A stretch of 64,000 bases of DNA from Margaritifera margaritifera (GCA_029931535.1 JAQPZY010001536.1:3516501-3580500), one strand, 5' to 3'; positions 13,280 through 26,989 are shown, counted from the first letter of the stretch. A program made the numbers and translations. The notes: a model not told the origin generated them from the letters alone.

Positions 13280-13471
13280 CAGGGCCGGATTAAGACCTTT
13301 AGAGGCCCTAAGCAATGAAAAGATTATGGTGCCCTCCCCCCCCCCCCCCTCATATGTAATTTTAAAAAAACCCACCGTAATGTATCTTCTTCTTTTTTTT
13401 TGTGTATGTGTCCCTGCTTTGCAGGTGCCCTTAGCACGTGCTTAGTCTGCCTATTGGGTAATCCAGCACTG
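13280..13471. mobile_element. hAT-type MITE with 8-bp target duplication
   Basis: 192 bp beginning CAGGGCCGGATTAAG and ending GGTAATCCAGCACTG, an inverted pair. Flanked by TTTGTTAG (13272-13279) and TTTGCTAG (13472-13479), an 8-bp target duplication with one mismatch. An internal poly-C tract and no coding capacity. Related to the copy at 51606. Confidence 0.82.
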
Positions 13472-13596
13472 TTTGCTAGTGATTTTAAATCAGTTTATAT
13501 CTACGTCCGTGGCATATGGCCTGACATCATTAAAAGAGAAGACAGAAAAAAGAAAAACTCATTTACTAATGAAATAAAGCAAAATGGCTAATCTAG

Positions 13597-13660
13597 TCTT
13601 GGTTTGGTTTGGTCGGGTGTTTTACGGCACGGCAACAGGTGAAGGTATTTATTGCCAAGG
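13597..13660 (-). repeat. SINE tail fragment
   Basis: GTTTTACGGCACGGCAACA followed by a TATTTATTGCCAAGG-like stretch matches the 3' part of the SINE at 39085-39275, in the same orientation. The tRNA-like head is missing. Confidence 0.5.
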
Positions 13661-15094
13661 GACCTACACAAAAATTAATCTTTTTCAGGCTACAAGTCAT
13701 CAAACACAGTAACTCACTAAGCTGGAAATGTCTACACGTGAACTTGTATTTTCAGACACACTAACAAATAAGTAACTCGAAGGCAATTTTAGATCGACTT
13801 CACATACTTGAGAACCCGGGTTCGATCGCAAGATTGTCATAAAGTTTGCGCACACGAGTAGTGACAATGTCTTGATTAGTATTTCAGTTAGTGACTTTTG
13901 TTGACAGAATTTTCGATGGCTCATCGGGACAACTCTATGCATATTTTGTATGACTGAGATTAAAGAGTATTCAAGAAAGAGTACCGGAATTTATTATATG
14001 CTGAGGATTAATGAAATTGTAAACATTCCTACTTAAGTTTTGTAAAAACGTGTTATTTCCTTTGACAGTTAATGACTCATGCAGGCGCATGACATGCAAA
14101 ACAAAACAAAACAAAACGCAAACCGTTTTCGAAAACTCTGTGGATTAATTTCTTGTCACGTGAATCGATGCAGTCAATTTCCTTCGACTGTAACACATGG
14201 TCTCAAGTGAAACCTACATTTTCCATCATTTCAATGCGTAACGATGAAAGTTGAATAGATAATTAGTTTTGTTGTTATCAATTGATCAATCATACAATTT
14301 CATACTTGAACGTAGGATTCAACGGGATTTTGTTTTACAATAATTACGAATACATTTATCTTCAGAATCGAGTGCGAAAGTGAAGCTTAAATTCATAACC
14401 CCAAAAAAGAAAATGACATTTAGAGTACAGCAGTCAAATAAATCAGCAATGATAGTAAGAGAACCAAACTGAAGAAATTATTTAAAGCTGAATAATTTTA
14501 ACTTTGTTCTTAATAAAACGACAGAATGTCCATTTTTTGCCTTTTTTACTAAGATTTAGGGCTAAATTTTAGCTTCAGTTTTGTGTTCTAAAAGTTTTTG
14601 AGAAAGTGAAATCCCGGTAGAGCTGCTTACATTACACTTTACTTCATCTGTATGACTTTTTAGACTTTTCTATACATTTTTTTTTTTTTTTGGTGTTTTT
14701 TTTTTTGTTTGTTAAGCTCCTCTTTGTTCATATATTAAACTGACAAGGACAAATTGATTTAAATTGTTCATTGTTCACTTCAAAAAGTGTTACCATTAAT
14801 CCCTTGCAATTCTATATGTGGCATACCCATTAGCTGGTATTACTCGACTTTAATCCCCATTTTAAAATACCTAATCCAAATATTATCGGTCTAAATTGAA
14901 ATTAAAGAGTACATTTTCTCTGACGATGAAAATATTTACCTCTGAGATTTTATAACCTTTTTCTGACAATGTTATCTGACACTGCTTTTGCGTCTCGTCT
15001 ATTGATCAGTGTACAAAAGATTTTTCTATTTCTTTATATTTACATTTTTAGAACTTACTTTTAATCGACATCATATAGCCAGTATTAAACCCTA

Positions 15095-15500
15095 ATACAT
15101 ACATACATACATACATACATACATACATACATACATACATACATACATACATACATACATACATACATACATACATACATACATACATACATGCATACAT
15201 ACATACATACATACATACATACATACATACATACATACATACATACATACATACATACATGCATGCATGCATGCATGCATGCATACATACATACACATAC
15301 ATATATACATACATACATACATACACACACATACATATACACACACACATACGTACATACATACATACATACATACATACATACATACATACATACATAC
15401 ATACATACATACATACATACATACATACATACATACATACATACATACATACATACATACATACATACATACATACATACATACATACATACATGCATAC
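15095..15500. repeat. (ACAT)n tetranucleotide block, about 400 bp
   Basis: Almost pure ACAT with a central (ATGC)n and (CA)-rich interruption at 15260-15350. Because the period is four, several frames stay open on both strands (YVCM/HTYI repeats). These are not genes. Confidence 0.98.
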
Positions 15501-18429
15501 TATTTCCATTAGTCAGGCCAACCATAGTTCAGTAAAATTTAATAAGATTAACACAATTTTGTTGTCAATGATTTTCAACCTATCTTGTCCAAACATATTG
15601 CTTATGTCATGAAAACAAATGTACTCATATTGTGTTTAGTACATGTATGTTCTGTTCTGTTCTGTTCTTTTCCATGATCAAGTAACACAAAAGATTATTA
15701 GAGGCATACTTGAATCAAAAAGTCCTTGCTTTACAAATTTTGTATATTGCTAATTAGATTTTTATATATTAATTTTTTTATGTGGTTTGAGATCAATATC
15801 TTTTAGAATGCAACCATTTTCTCTTTACTTACTGTAATAAATCTCCTACTTCGTGATGGTCAATTTACCGTGTACTTGTCACCACAGCCTCTCTCATTTT
15901 ATAATAGTATCACAAATAGATTTATATTCAAGTAATTCTTCACCTCTGTATTGATTAGAGGTTTTCAACAATCTAGGAATTACATTATCCTACACGTGAA
16001 ACGCAGAAGTCAGAAACGCTAAAATCTTGAAAGCAACCGGCGAGGAACGGGGCAAAAAAATATGCAAGTTATTTTTTAGTTTGATCACTGATGGTAAATA
16101 TCAACTTTAGCTACTTTATTTTGGTGACAAATCAAATTTTAATGCTTCGAGGAGAAAATGAGAAAAGGATATTGACTGGGGTATAACTAGAAGTCAGTTG
16201 GATCGAGCTTTATCTTTAGACGTATCGTGAGCCGCATTATTTATCTTGGACATTGTATGCATGACTTTCTGGACACGGCTCTCCACACATAGATGATTGT
16301 AACATTTTCCTATAAATTAGCAATATACGTGTAAAACCTTTAACAGATTATCCTGACGCGTTTTAAACAGATTGTAATGCGTTATAACGCAGTCGCGCAT
16401 TTCACAATAAACTTTAAGCCAACTTTATCCGGGTCGTAAAAGTATCGCGAAAATAGACCAGAATACTCTACCCGATATTAAATAGCACAGAATTTCTTTT
16501 CATTAGAAACCGAAAAATACGAGGAGTAACAGATCAGCGAATTTTGTTTCCGATAAATAAGCTTGACATTGGAAAACCGCGAAATATACTTGCCGCGAAA
16601 AAAGGGACTCATTAATATTAATCTTGTCCCAGTTTCTTCAATTTAGAGTGTAAATTTAGACTTATGAAATTTGAATGATCAATTTTAAATCAGAGTCACA
16701 TTTCAGCCAATCAGATTGCTGGAATTTAAACTTAAATTTAAGTCCAGACTAAAGTTCTTTTGAAAGGTTCCTTTTATGTGTCTTTGACTGACGAATTAAA
16801 ATTATTTGTTACGATTTGTTTGTTTCTGATAATTCCAACATTACAGAGCTAACACAATCTTTTACACTTTAGATAGTTTCCGAATTTGATGGTTTTAAAT
16901 CTGAAGTTATAGAAGTTGATATATACGACCCTTCAGTTAAAATTGTATGTCAGTAGTTCGTACATGCAACTGGGAGAAACATGAGTTAAGAAATAACCAG
17001 ATAACAATCCACCTATTGAAACACCCAATATACATTTATTTTTACTTTTAGAAATTCGTTCATATATCGTTCATCATCTTCAGACGATACGCATATTTAA
17101 ACGAAGACCTATAAATTATTCATTTTTAATTTATGTTTAAATGCACCTTAAAATATTCCCTTTTTAAGCTGTTATATTTTTAACCACGATAATTGATTAA
17201 CTAAAACATGTGCATCCATGTTTTTTTAAAAACAATTTTAAGCAGTAACCATTTTTTAATATTTGTCAGAATGTCAGGCAGACCACATGATTTTTGCAAC
17301 GCTGCCCATTTTATTACCCGACATTTCGGGACATATTTCACAAATTAGTGTTTCAAATGTTCTTTAGTTATATTCATTTTCTTAAACCTGAAAAGAACTA
17401 ATAGAACACTCGAGCTCACGATATGATCTAATTTACAGAATAAACTATGATGTACCAAGAACTACTTTCCAGTCTACAGGGGGTGGGCTCCTGACTGTTT
17501 ACCCGTACAACAAATATATTTGCCACTTAGCTAAGATATGCTCAAGATTTTACAATTCAAATATATCTTTACCTGGAATAATTATCTTGCCCATTGTTGA
17601 GACAAACAAGATGTTGGTATCGATTTTGATAGTTTGTTAACACTTCGTCACACAGTAATGAACTGTTGAATCTTCATAACTGAAGAAGTTTGCCTAAGTC
17701 TCCTTAACGACGTGACACCTCTGGTTTTGAAATTGTCATTTAAGTGACCTGTGACCCCGATAACGATAAAGAAGAATGGTTCAGATCCCTCTCAAGATCA
17801 TTCTGTTTACATTTTGTTACTGTTACAACTAGATTTGTGTACCATTGTTCTTGCTTGTTTGAGCTCTTCAGTCTGCTAATCATTTGATAGCCGTACAAAT
17901 ATCAACACAATTGGCTCCTGTATAATTGCCTATTGGATTGATATCAGGCTGACTCCATCACACACGCATGAATACATTTGTTCATCCGCGCGAACAAAGC
18001 CGTGAAAGAAATAGTCCACAAAAGAGATAAGAAGAAATATGATAGTAATCGATATATGTACACTTTTCAAAAAGTATGTAGAGTTGACGAGATGTTCTCA
18101 CATAAACTTATGTCTTGTCTTCACATGATCTTGATCTGCTACATTTCCATTTATTTTATCAAAGCATGTTTTGCCCCATATTTTAATTGAAAATACTCGT
18201 TCTGCTCGATCTAAGAATGGACTTTTTTAAAAAAACTTTTTTTGAAATGGGTTTATATTGAGGTTTATACGTGTTTATGCTGGCTGTAGCATTTCTAATA
18301 TTTAAAGCTATTAAGTACGATTTGAACAAGCACGCTCTACATACACATTTTCGTAACCACTCCTAAACTGAGACCGTGTGACGTCAGAGGACGGTGTCCG
18401 TTTTAGTGGTAGAGTGTTTAAGAGTGCAT

Positions 18430-18431
18430 TA

Positions 18432-18480
<49 letters not shown>
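18430..18480. repeat. (GT)n(AT)n microsatellite
   Basis: Short GT run passing into about 38 bp of AT. Confidence 0.97.
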
Positions 18481-18483
<3 letters not shown>

Positions 18484-18685
18484 CATGATTAAAACCAAAC
18501 GTATGTAATACGATAACTTTCTCTTGATATAATATCCAGTACCAATGTAAATAATGTGTCAGACACCGACTTTTTGGCAATTAAATCACTTGAGAACTCT
18601 CCCACCTTACTGTACGTTTTTGTTCTTTTACGTTTCCAACTGCATGCAGGAATTAGTGTTCATACTCTTGCTTTTTAAAATATTC

Positions 18686-18689
<4 letters not shown>

Positions 18690-18743
<54 letters not shown>
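18690..18743. repeat. (TG)n microsatellite
   Basis: Pure TG for about 53 bp. Confidence 0.98.
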
Positions 18744-18744
<1 letters not shown>

Positions 18745-19156
18745 AGTCTCTAAACATAATATTTCCTTATCCTTTACATAATACTCATTAATATTAACTT
18801 AAAATTAACCTTATTGCAGATTTCCGCTAATACATATCGTTATATTGATTTAACAGTGATGGCTATTGACTATTTGGTGCATTTTATGTGATGAACAACA
18901 ACAACAACAACAATAAAGGTGATCTTTTAACTCTAGGTTTTGGTCAACTGCTTTAGAAGCGACCCAGTTTGAGAATTATACCGAGGTCATGTCAAAATTG
19001 AAACAATTGGCCCCGTGCAAAAATAAAAAAAAAAAAGAAAGAAAGAAAAATTACAAAATTCAACAGCTTGTAAGTTTACTCAAAAGCAAACTACATAATA
19101 ACTGATAATACAAACAAGATAGTAAAAGCAACACGTGCATGGTGTAATCTTTGAAA

Positions 19157-19290
19157 AACGATGACGATAATGATGATCGACGATGATGATTAAGAAGAAA
19201 CAGAAGATGATGATGACAGTTACAACAGTCGTAATGACGACGACGACGATGGCGATGACGACGACGGTGATGACGACGGTGATAATAATG
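19157..19290. repeat. Degenerate GAT/GAC trinucleotide tract
   Basis: GATGATGAC/GACGACGACG units over about 130 bp, which give a His/Arg-rich spurious frame on the minus strand. Confidence 0.85.
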
Positions 19291-19507
19291 ATAAGAACTA
19301 TCATGATATAATTGTGACTCATTATTAGTGTAACTATCATAAGTAGTAGTAATACTAGTAGTATTTTGTAATGTGAGCAAATAAGGAAAATACTAATAAA
19401 AATTGGAAATTCATGTGTTAATCATGTCATTGCAATCTTTTAAAGCTAAAGAATAAGAACTACCACAGTTGTATACAATACATAGTTACCATATAAATAT
19501 TGCACAA

Positions 19508-19605
19508 TACACGCTCTGCCCACCAGTAACAACGATCTCAATATAAAAGCTCTGCACAGCAGTAACAACGATCTCAATACACAAGCTCTGCACACCAATA
19601 ATCTT
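19508..19605. repeat. Tandem repeat of about 37 bp, nearly three copies
   Basis: CAGTAACAACGATCTCAATA then AAAGCTCTGCACA-like sequence recurs with small changes. Confidence 0.65.
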
Positions 19606-20264
19606 GGTATTCGTATATATCTATATTGCTAGATGATCAAATTAATGTTTTTTTTTTGTTTGTTTCTTTCCTTTTTAAAGCCTATATGTTGTATAGGATT
19701 TTATCTAGAGTCCCTTCTCTGGCATGATTGAGTCCTGTAATCTGGTGGCTCATCAACGTTCGGCCCGTCGATTGATCGCGTGTAGTAAAGCCGCTATTTT
19801 CATATTAACAGCGGATTTAAGTGCAAGTAGACACATGAGTGTGGTCTGGTATAAACACATATTTACGTTAGATATGAACTAATACAAAAAATTTGAGAGC
19901 CTCAATATAAATCCTTTAATATTTGACCATGTAAAATTGTTTCGAGCAAGTTTAATTTGCACCTGCAGCTACATGTAAATAGGTGCTGATAGGTTTAAAA
20001 CCATTGTTCCAGGGCACAGGCACTTGTTTCTATCAGTAAAAAGGGGGAAACTCATTATAACACCCTCCCCTACTCCCAATAACACAAGGTAACTAACTAT
20101 CGTGGTTTGAAATCTGACCCCTTGATGACTTCTTATACCGTCTCATAACTTACACCACCGTAAAGAAGACATTCCAAACCTTTCCCCCATTTGCGATTTA
20201 AGCACTTTGCTGATTTTTAATGGCCACTTTTACTCCAAGTTTCTCTGTTGCTTCGTGTCTAATT

Positions 20265-20532
20265 CACTTTAACACGGTGCGGAGGCTTCCATTTCCGGTA
20301 TACTTAAGAGTGAATTAAAATTAAAATCAAGCTGTTTATTGTTTTTTTTTCAGGAGCATTTGGAAAATATAATTTAGTGCATTTTTTCAGCTAATCTGTT
20401 CATTTACTATATACGTAGAGGTCATGACCCTTAATTCATATTCATGAAGAGATCTCACTGCAGTAATCACGATCTAGTTGCATTCACTCCATTGTAGGCC
20501 GAAAGTGGAAGCCTCCACGCTGTGTTAAAGTG
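20265..20532. mobile_element. MITE with 35-bp inverted ends
   Basis: Left end CACTTTAACACGGTGCGGAG then GCTTCCATTTCCGG. The right end, reversed, reads CACTTTAACACAGCGTGGAG then GCTTCCACTTTCGG. 268 bp, non-coding. No clear target duplication, so the superfamily is unassigned. Confidence 0.65.
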
Positions 20533-20727
20533 GAAAAGAAAGGTAAACTTCACTAATTTTCATAAACGCAATTTGGAGTTTAAATATTAACTTTTCTGTC
20601 AGGCCAAAAAATCATCTGATATATACAAGGCGGATTGATTTCCCTATTTCGTGGAGGGAAAAGGGACCCAAATGTTTGCGCAACAAAGTAGTACGGAGCA
20701 TACGATAGGTTTCCTGAACGTATATGG

Positions 20728-20913
20728 CAGGGGTTCTCAACCCTTTTGTGCCAACGGGCACATTTGTGAGTTTATGAGAGAGTGGCGGGCACGAACCGAT
20801 TAACTTGACGCGTTTTTTTATTTGTTATTATTCATTATAACAACTTCCGCGGGCACACAAAAAAACCTTGGCGGACGCCATGGCGCCCGCGAGCACCACG
20901 TTGAGGACCACTG
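20728..20913. mobile_element. hAT-type MITE (Charlie-like ends) with perfect 8-bp target duplication
   Basis: 186 bp starting CAGGGGTTCTCAACCC and ending GTTGAGGACCACTG, an inverted pair of the form common to many animal hAT elements. GTATATGG flanks it exactly on both sides (20720-20727, 20914-20921). Non-coding. Confidence 0.88.
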
Positions 20914-21984
20914 GTATATGGATTATACAGCAGGTAAACTAAACATACTTAAGTTAAGAAGTCGATTAACTGAAAGTAACTGTTTTAAAATGACTCGATA
21001 GTTTTCAGTGACACAGTATTTCGTCTCGTGATCCTGTCACGTGATAGGTTCGGTTTTATGAATCATATTCAAAATTGCTGCTTCTGAGACACATTTGAGG
21101 CTTTTTCCGAAAAAAGTCCGAAGATGTTCCGATTGTCAGGCAACCTTCCAGTTTAATATGACTTTTGCTATATATGTTCCCTTCCTGTACCGTGTAGTTA
21201 TCGAATCCTGTTCTGCTTCCGAACAAGATCTCCATGATAACTTCTCACGGAAAATATATACATAAACAATTGGAAAGAAATAATCTGGAAAAAACATCAC
21301 GTAGTGCAATGAACCAATAATACATAATAAACATGGACATTTATATAGAAAAATGTGCAATGGATACATGGACGAAGAGACGGACGAACGTATAGACAGA
21401 GGGTATCAAATATCCCTGACGCTTTTTAAGAAAGCATGTGGATAAGACAGTTATTGATGTTTAATTTCTTAGCCGTTGCTACAGTATACAAAACTTAATA
21501 CCGTACCAGTGTTGTGTTTACGAAAGCATTTCATATACATTGGATCTGACACATTCAACCGATTCCGGAAGTCATGGTCTTCTGTTAATATAGTATTGAT
21601 TGACATATGAAGCCGGTAGAAATTGCCCCTAAAATTGCACATAAAGTGTCAAAGATGTAAACTTTCTCAGATTTAATTTTCCTCTTATGACTTTATTGCC
21701 GATAAGAAACTGAGGTCATTGTTCACACAGTGAATATAAAGTTTTCCTACCAAAAAGTGTAGCTGTAAAGATTTAATAGGTGTATTGAAATATGAGGACA
21801 TGACATATGTGACACTGTATAGCACATCTAATGCGGTCACTCTTTTAATTTGTGTTTTATGAAATACTAACAATTGCATATTTAAGCAGTCCTCAATGGT
21901 AGAGTGTAAAAACAAATGTTTTGCATGAGGGGTATTTAGAAGTTCTGAATATCATTGCTCTGTATAACAAAGTTCTTTATTAGT

Positions 21985-22770
21985 AAATATAATGTCAGTG
22001 CATCCTCAAAGTACTCCACTTGCACCTCTAATACTTTCTCAGTCTGATTATCAAATTATTAAATGCCATTTTGTATTCACTTTTTGGTATGTTGTTCATA
22101 TACTGGAAAACTGCACTTCCAGCCGCGTGACTGCTTTCACATCATCTGCCCTTCAGCGAATCTTTGATAACGGGATTCAGTCAAAAATCACTTGTTTGGA
22201 GGATGTGACAAAGTTTGGATGCTGTACTCCTTCAGGGAGTCTGTCACAACGGCGGATTTATGCGCTGGTGCGTTGTCATGGAGTAGATGGACACCTTGGG
22301 TACCGACGCGTGAACGGGTGGATTGGAAGTTGTCCACAACTTTTGGAAACACTTTGAAAGAAAACAAATGTCAAGTGACACTAGCAGAGTCAGGCACATG
22401 TACCTGGACTACCACACCTTTTGCATTGATTGAAATATAATGCGTATAAAACACTCTTGACAGTCCGACTACGTCGAGCAAGTTGTGGTCTCTGCTCGTT
22501 TTCCGCGACCCAAACTTTATTATTTTCTCTTGAGTCGGATTTAAAAAAAATTAATCCATGTTTCATTATCCCCTGAAAATCTCATTCAAATGTCTCTGGT
22601 CACTCTTTTCATATTTGGCGAGTAGCTGTTTGGCGATTTCAACCCGAGTCAGTTCTCCATCAGCTATCAACACATGCGGGACCCATCTTGCACAAACGTT
22701 TTTGAGCTTCAAATGATTATTCAATATATTAAACATAGCTGACAAATTAATGCCCGTGAAACCTTTATTT
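21985..22770 (-). pseudogene. Mariner-family transposase, degraded
   Basis: Reading the minus strand in shifting frames gives a run of mariner transposase landmarks in the right order: KVCARWVPH, TRVEIAKQLLAKYE, ETWINFF (first catalytic Asp region), NNKVWVAENEQRPQ, LLHDNAPAHKSAVVTDSLKE (second catalytic Asp region), then GSAVFQYMNNIPKSEYKMAF. Several stop codons and frameshifts interrupt it, and the SPDLAPCD segment carrying the third Asp is partly lost, so it cannot be active. The family normally has about 345 residues, and this covers roughly the C-terminal two thirds. Terminal repeats were not located. Confidence 0.85.
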
Positions 22771-23126
22771 CATTATCAGTGAAAAACTATATGGTTTTAG
22801 GTACACCTTTTCATTCGACTCTGTGTGTATGTGTGTGTGTGTGAGAGAGAGAGAGATAGAGAAAGAGAGAGAGACCCGTTAGGCAGTTTGAACCTGCCCT
22901 AAACGTCAACTAATTTAAGCAACCGTCAGTCGTAAACGATCACACACACACACACACACAGACAGACAGACACGCGCGCGCTTTGGGGGCTCGGGGATAC
23001 AGAGTAGGTCCGATGCGTCTCCATGCATCCCTTAAGAGGCGACGAATGAAGGCAACCTTTTTGCCCTTTGATGTGACCAGTGATGATGTTTCAGCTGAGA
23101 GGGTCTTGGACGCTTTAAAAGAGTGT

Positions 23127-23400
<274 letters not shown>

Positions 23401-24916
23401 CAACCACTTTTGTCACGGTTCTATATGCCAGATTGTTGAAGAAATAAATCTTTATTAAGCAGTTACTTGTCTTAAGAGGCCACTTGTCTCACTTTCCAGA
23501 GGTGGTTGCATCAAGCAGGTTTGACTTTACTCTTTCCATCAAAAAGCACATTTATGATGATTAGAATTCGTATGATAGTTGCATTTTCGGCACTGTGTCT
23601 GTTCCACGCAGTCGTCTTAGTACATACATAGAGATGATAGCCCCCCCCCCCAGCTCTCCTCCTTCCCCCCAGCTACCCCCCCCCCAGTTAAATACATGTT
23701 CACACAAATTTAAATCGTTATGAAACGCCCCGTAAATAAGCGTATGTGCGTAGCACATTGAGGTAAACGACAAGATTTCTCAAAACCGATATGTGATATC
23801 AAAAAATCTACCTGGGTATGAAAACTAAATTTCTTTTTCAAAAACAGCTCCGTTTAGTGGTGTTTTAGTTAGAAAAAGTGAAGTTCTGCCTGTCCATATG
23901 AGTAATTTGTTATACTGTTTTGCGATCTCATCACGGAACATGTAAGGTGGATATATTATATTTTAGTGGGAATGACACCTATTGTCTACCTGGATCTCTT
24001 CATATATCACACTTTGATCTGCCGCCCTCGTCAGGTGTAATGAATTTATCGTACTTCGTGTGTAGTGGCCTCTGACTGGAATTTGTTGCCAAGTTATGGC
24101 ACGTTTTATTTTAACAATAATTGAAAACTGACGATCTCTGATCAAAATCTAATATTGCCAATCGATCACAACACATACAATAAAATAAACAACATGCTAT
24201 ACAACTAAAACTGTCTGAGGCTATGGGGTTACATTGTTAGCAGGGGGAAGGGTATGTGGACCGAGGGATAGAGAGACATGGAGAGTAAGAAAGGGGGAGA
24301 AGAATCTTCTTACATCTTTTCATGTTCTAGTTAACATGTAACCGTCTTTTCTATCAGTTTCTATATTGCTTGATCCTAAAGTTTCTGATTGATAATTTAT
24401 GACTTATATATACATTACAAAAATCGAAAAATGATTTACATTTTTGCTTGAAAATGGTACAACAAATGTATTCATTGTTTCAGGACTCTTACTTATAAAA
24501 CAGCATAATGTAACGTTGGAACGATCGTATAGAAATACCAGGTAATATGAACTGCATATATGTATTAGATCATTATAACAAAGAAGGAAGAAATTAAACG
24601 TCAGCTCCAATCCATCCATCCGTTCTAACGAGATTTTGAAGATGCATGGTAATATTTTGTTTGGTTGGTTGCTTGCTTGCTTGGATGGTTGCTTGTTTGT
24701 TTGGTTGGTTGTTTTGTTGGTTGGCCTTTAAAGGCACATTCAACACATTATTATGTGTGCAATGCTAAAGTAATGAGCACGAAATGCTTTTTCCCAGGAC
24801 ACACACAGGCAGTCAACTGGCCTGGGAGAAGGGTTATGGGGGAGGGGGGGGGGTATCGATAACGCGACACTTTCATTATGAGTCAGACGCTCTACCCAGA
24901 AAATTGTGGACAATAC

Positions 24917-25060
24917 TTGCCACCGTGTTACCAAAGCGTGGCCTATATCCATGATGGCATGGTGTTGCCACCGTGTTACCAAAGCGTGGCCTATATCCAT
25001 GATGGCATGGTGTTGCCACCGTGTTACCAAAGCGTGGCTTATATCCATGATGGCATGGCT
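24917..25060. repeat. 48-bp tandem repeat, three copies
   Basis: Units start at 24917, 24965 and 25013 and differ by one or two bases. Because 48 is a multiple of three, both strands stay open across it; the plus strand repeats LPPCYQSVAYIHDGMV. No start context or family supports a gene. Confidence 0.85.
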
Positions 25061-25859
25061 TTGCTAGTTACAGATTCTAGAGGCAAAAAAGAAATAAAGA
25101 TTGAGAGGTGAGGAGATATAGAGATGCTAATTTTCTTCAGGCAATCAATTATGTACCATTTTTGTTGCATTTCTTACATACAAAAGATCTTATCCATTCT
25201 ATAAAAGACTAAATCTGTCCCAATTAGAATAGAATCTTCAAATTTTCCTTGTTGTATCTTTGATTAACAGACAATATGCTTGCGGAAATTAATAGTTCGG
25301 AATCAACAACTTTCTTTATATGCAACTATGAAAAATTCATCAGAGCTCCATTATGTGTGCGACACCATTACTTTTTTGAGTTACTGGCTGTACCTTGCAG
25401 CAGATGTGAAGACAGCAGTTGATCGGTTTGACGGTGATCCTGAGAGTTGAGAGTCACTGAAAATGAGACACCATAGTTCTAAAGAGTCCAAAAATTATGT
25501 TTGTTTTCAATGTTACCACAGCATTACAGCGTCATTGGTTGGATTGGTTAATCATACATAAAATGTAAAATTAAGATTCTATTGAAACACAAGCAGTCTC
25601 GACTTCTAAAATCCGGGCACGTTTTTGTTTGTCATGATATGAATATCTTGTAAACCAGTCATAGCTTTGGGATAACCTATAGAGTCGGGGTGGTGTGGGG
25701 TGGGGGTGTCTGAACGAATTATTGCTTATGCTTGCATATTGCCAATATTACAGTATACGACTGACCATTTGCTTAATATTTGATTCCTCTATCTGAATTA
25801 TGTCAGATAATCGAAAACCCACTAGTGTCATAACCCGAGAAATAATTGAATTTTATTGG

Positions 25860-25938
25860 CAATCGTAGTACAGGGTACAAGAAAAGAATGTGATATTTGC
25901 AGTCATAGTACAGGGTACAAGAAAAGAATGTAATATTA
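25860..25938. repeat. Direct repeat of about 43 bp, two copies
   Basis: TAGTACAGGGTACAAGAAAA then GAATGTxATAT occurs twice in succession. Confidence 0.7.
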
Positions 25939-26989
25939 AATTACACACCGTAAAGTGAAGCACGAAACAGCTCACAAATGCAAATTTCACTTAACCATAA
26001 TAAGTTATCAAAAGTTTATAAACATGTCCATGCTGATCCAGTGTTTGTTAAATATACCATAGGCAAAATCAGTTAGATCGGATTCATGTTTATTTTGAAG
26101 GTAATTTGGCAGAGTGTATAGATAATACACACACACCTAAACTTACATTTCATTCAAAATAGTGATATTACTTTCACCACATATCGTTGCAAATAATGAG
26201 TCAGACAGTCCTTGATCTGTTGACTTCTGGAAATTCAGGACATACTTACTATGAAACGAAAACATCAAACTTGTTTTTTAAAGTCGCGTTTGTTTTTTTG
26301 TTTGTTTGTTGTTTTTTTTTTTTTTTTTTTTTTTGGGGGGGGGTATTTGTTAAATCATCACTACCTTTTAATTCGCATCTCCAATATACAACTTTCATAT
26401 AATTTTGGTAGAAAAAAAGAGAGTGTAACAATTTTGCTTTGACCCCTTTTTAGTTCTCATCAATTAATATAGTCAATTGACTTTTTAAATATCAAGCCAT
26501 AAACCATTACTTCTTTTTTTTTTCAAGACGAATTCTTGGTAGGCCTAACTTATATCTACAATCTTCGCATAAAGTTTTTAAAGCATGCAAGTTGGAATTT
26601 CTACCCTCGTCAGTCCTTGTGCAGAGATATACAGAACTATTAGTATTTGTGAATTTTACTTTTTTGGAAGACTTTGTTCAGACTATGCATAGAAACAATG
26701 TCGAATCTGGGACAACATCCATTTAGAGCAAGACACATTAGAACATGTCCTCTGTACAGTAAATTCTGCAAGTTATCCGAATTCCTTTCCCGGTAGAATT
26801 GGGACCAGAGGAACTCATTTCTGAAGCAACCAAAATTACGTTTCCAAATAATAACAAATGTATATTTCTTGATCATTCAATAGGAAACATGTCTTTTATG
26901 TGTTTATTGTTGATATCGATCTGTTTTGTTAACCTCTATGGAACTATTTCCTCGCTTACACGGGTTGTGCTCAGGCTTCGTCACCTGGG

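Larger units (their letters stand above)
13661..20264. other. Intergenic DNA, mostly unique AT-rich
   Basis: Holds the (ACAT)n block and the (AT)n, (TG)n and GAT/GAC tracts. No supportable gene; the rest shows nothing I recognise. Confidence 0.6.

Noticed and set aside
13800..13830. B-box-like CCGGGTTCGATCGC
   Set aside because: No A box upstream at the right distance and no cloverleaf.
15048..15612. Several 80-150 codon frames on both strands
   Set aside because: They are translations of the (ACAT)n block (YVCM or HTYI repeats), not genes.
19060..19380. His/Arg-rich frame on the minus strand
   Set aside because: Produced by the GAT/GAC trinucleotide tract.
26640..26876. Frame suggesting a retroelement C-terminus (DTLEHVLC on the opposite strand)
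   Set aside because: One short motif only; no further reverse transcriptase or endonuclease similarity could be followed.
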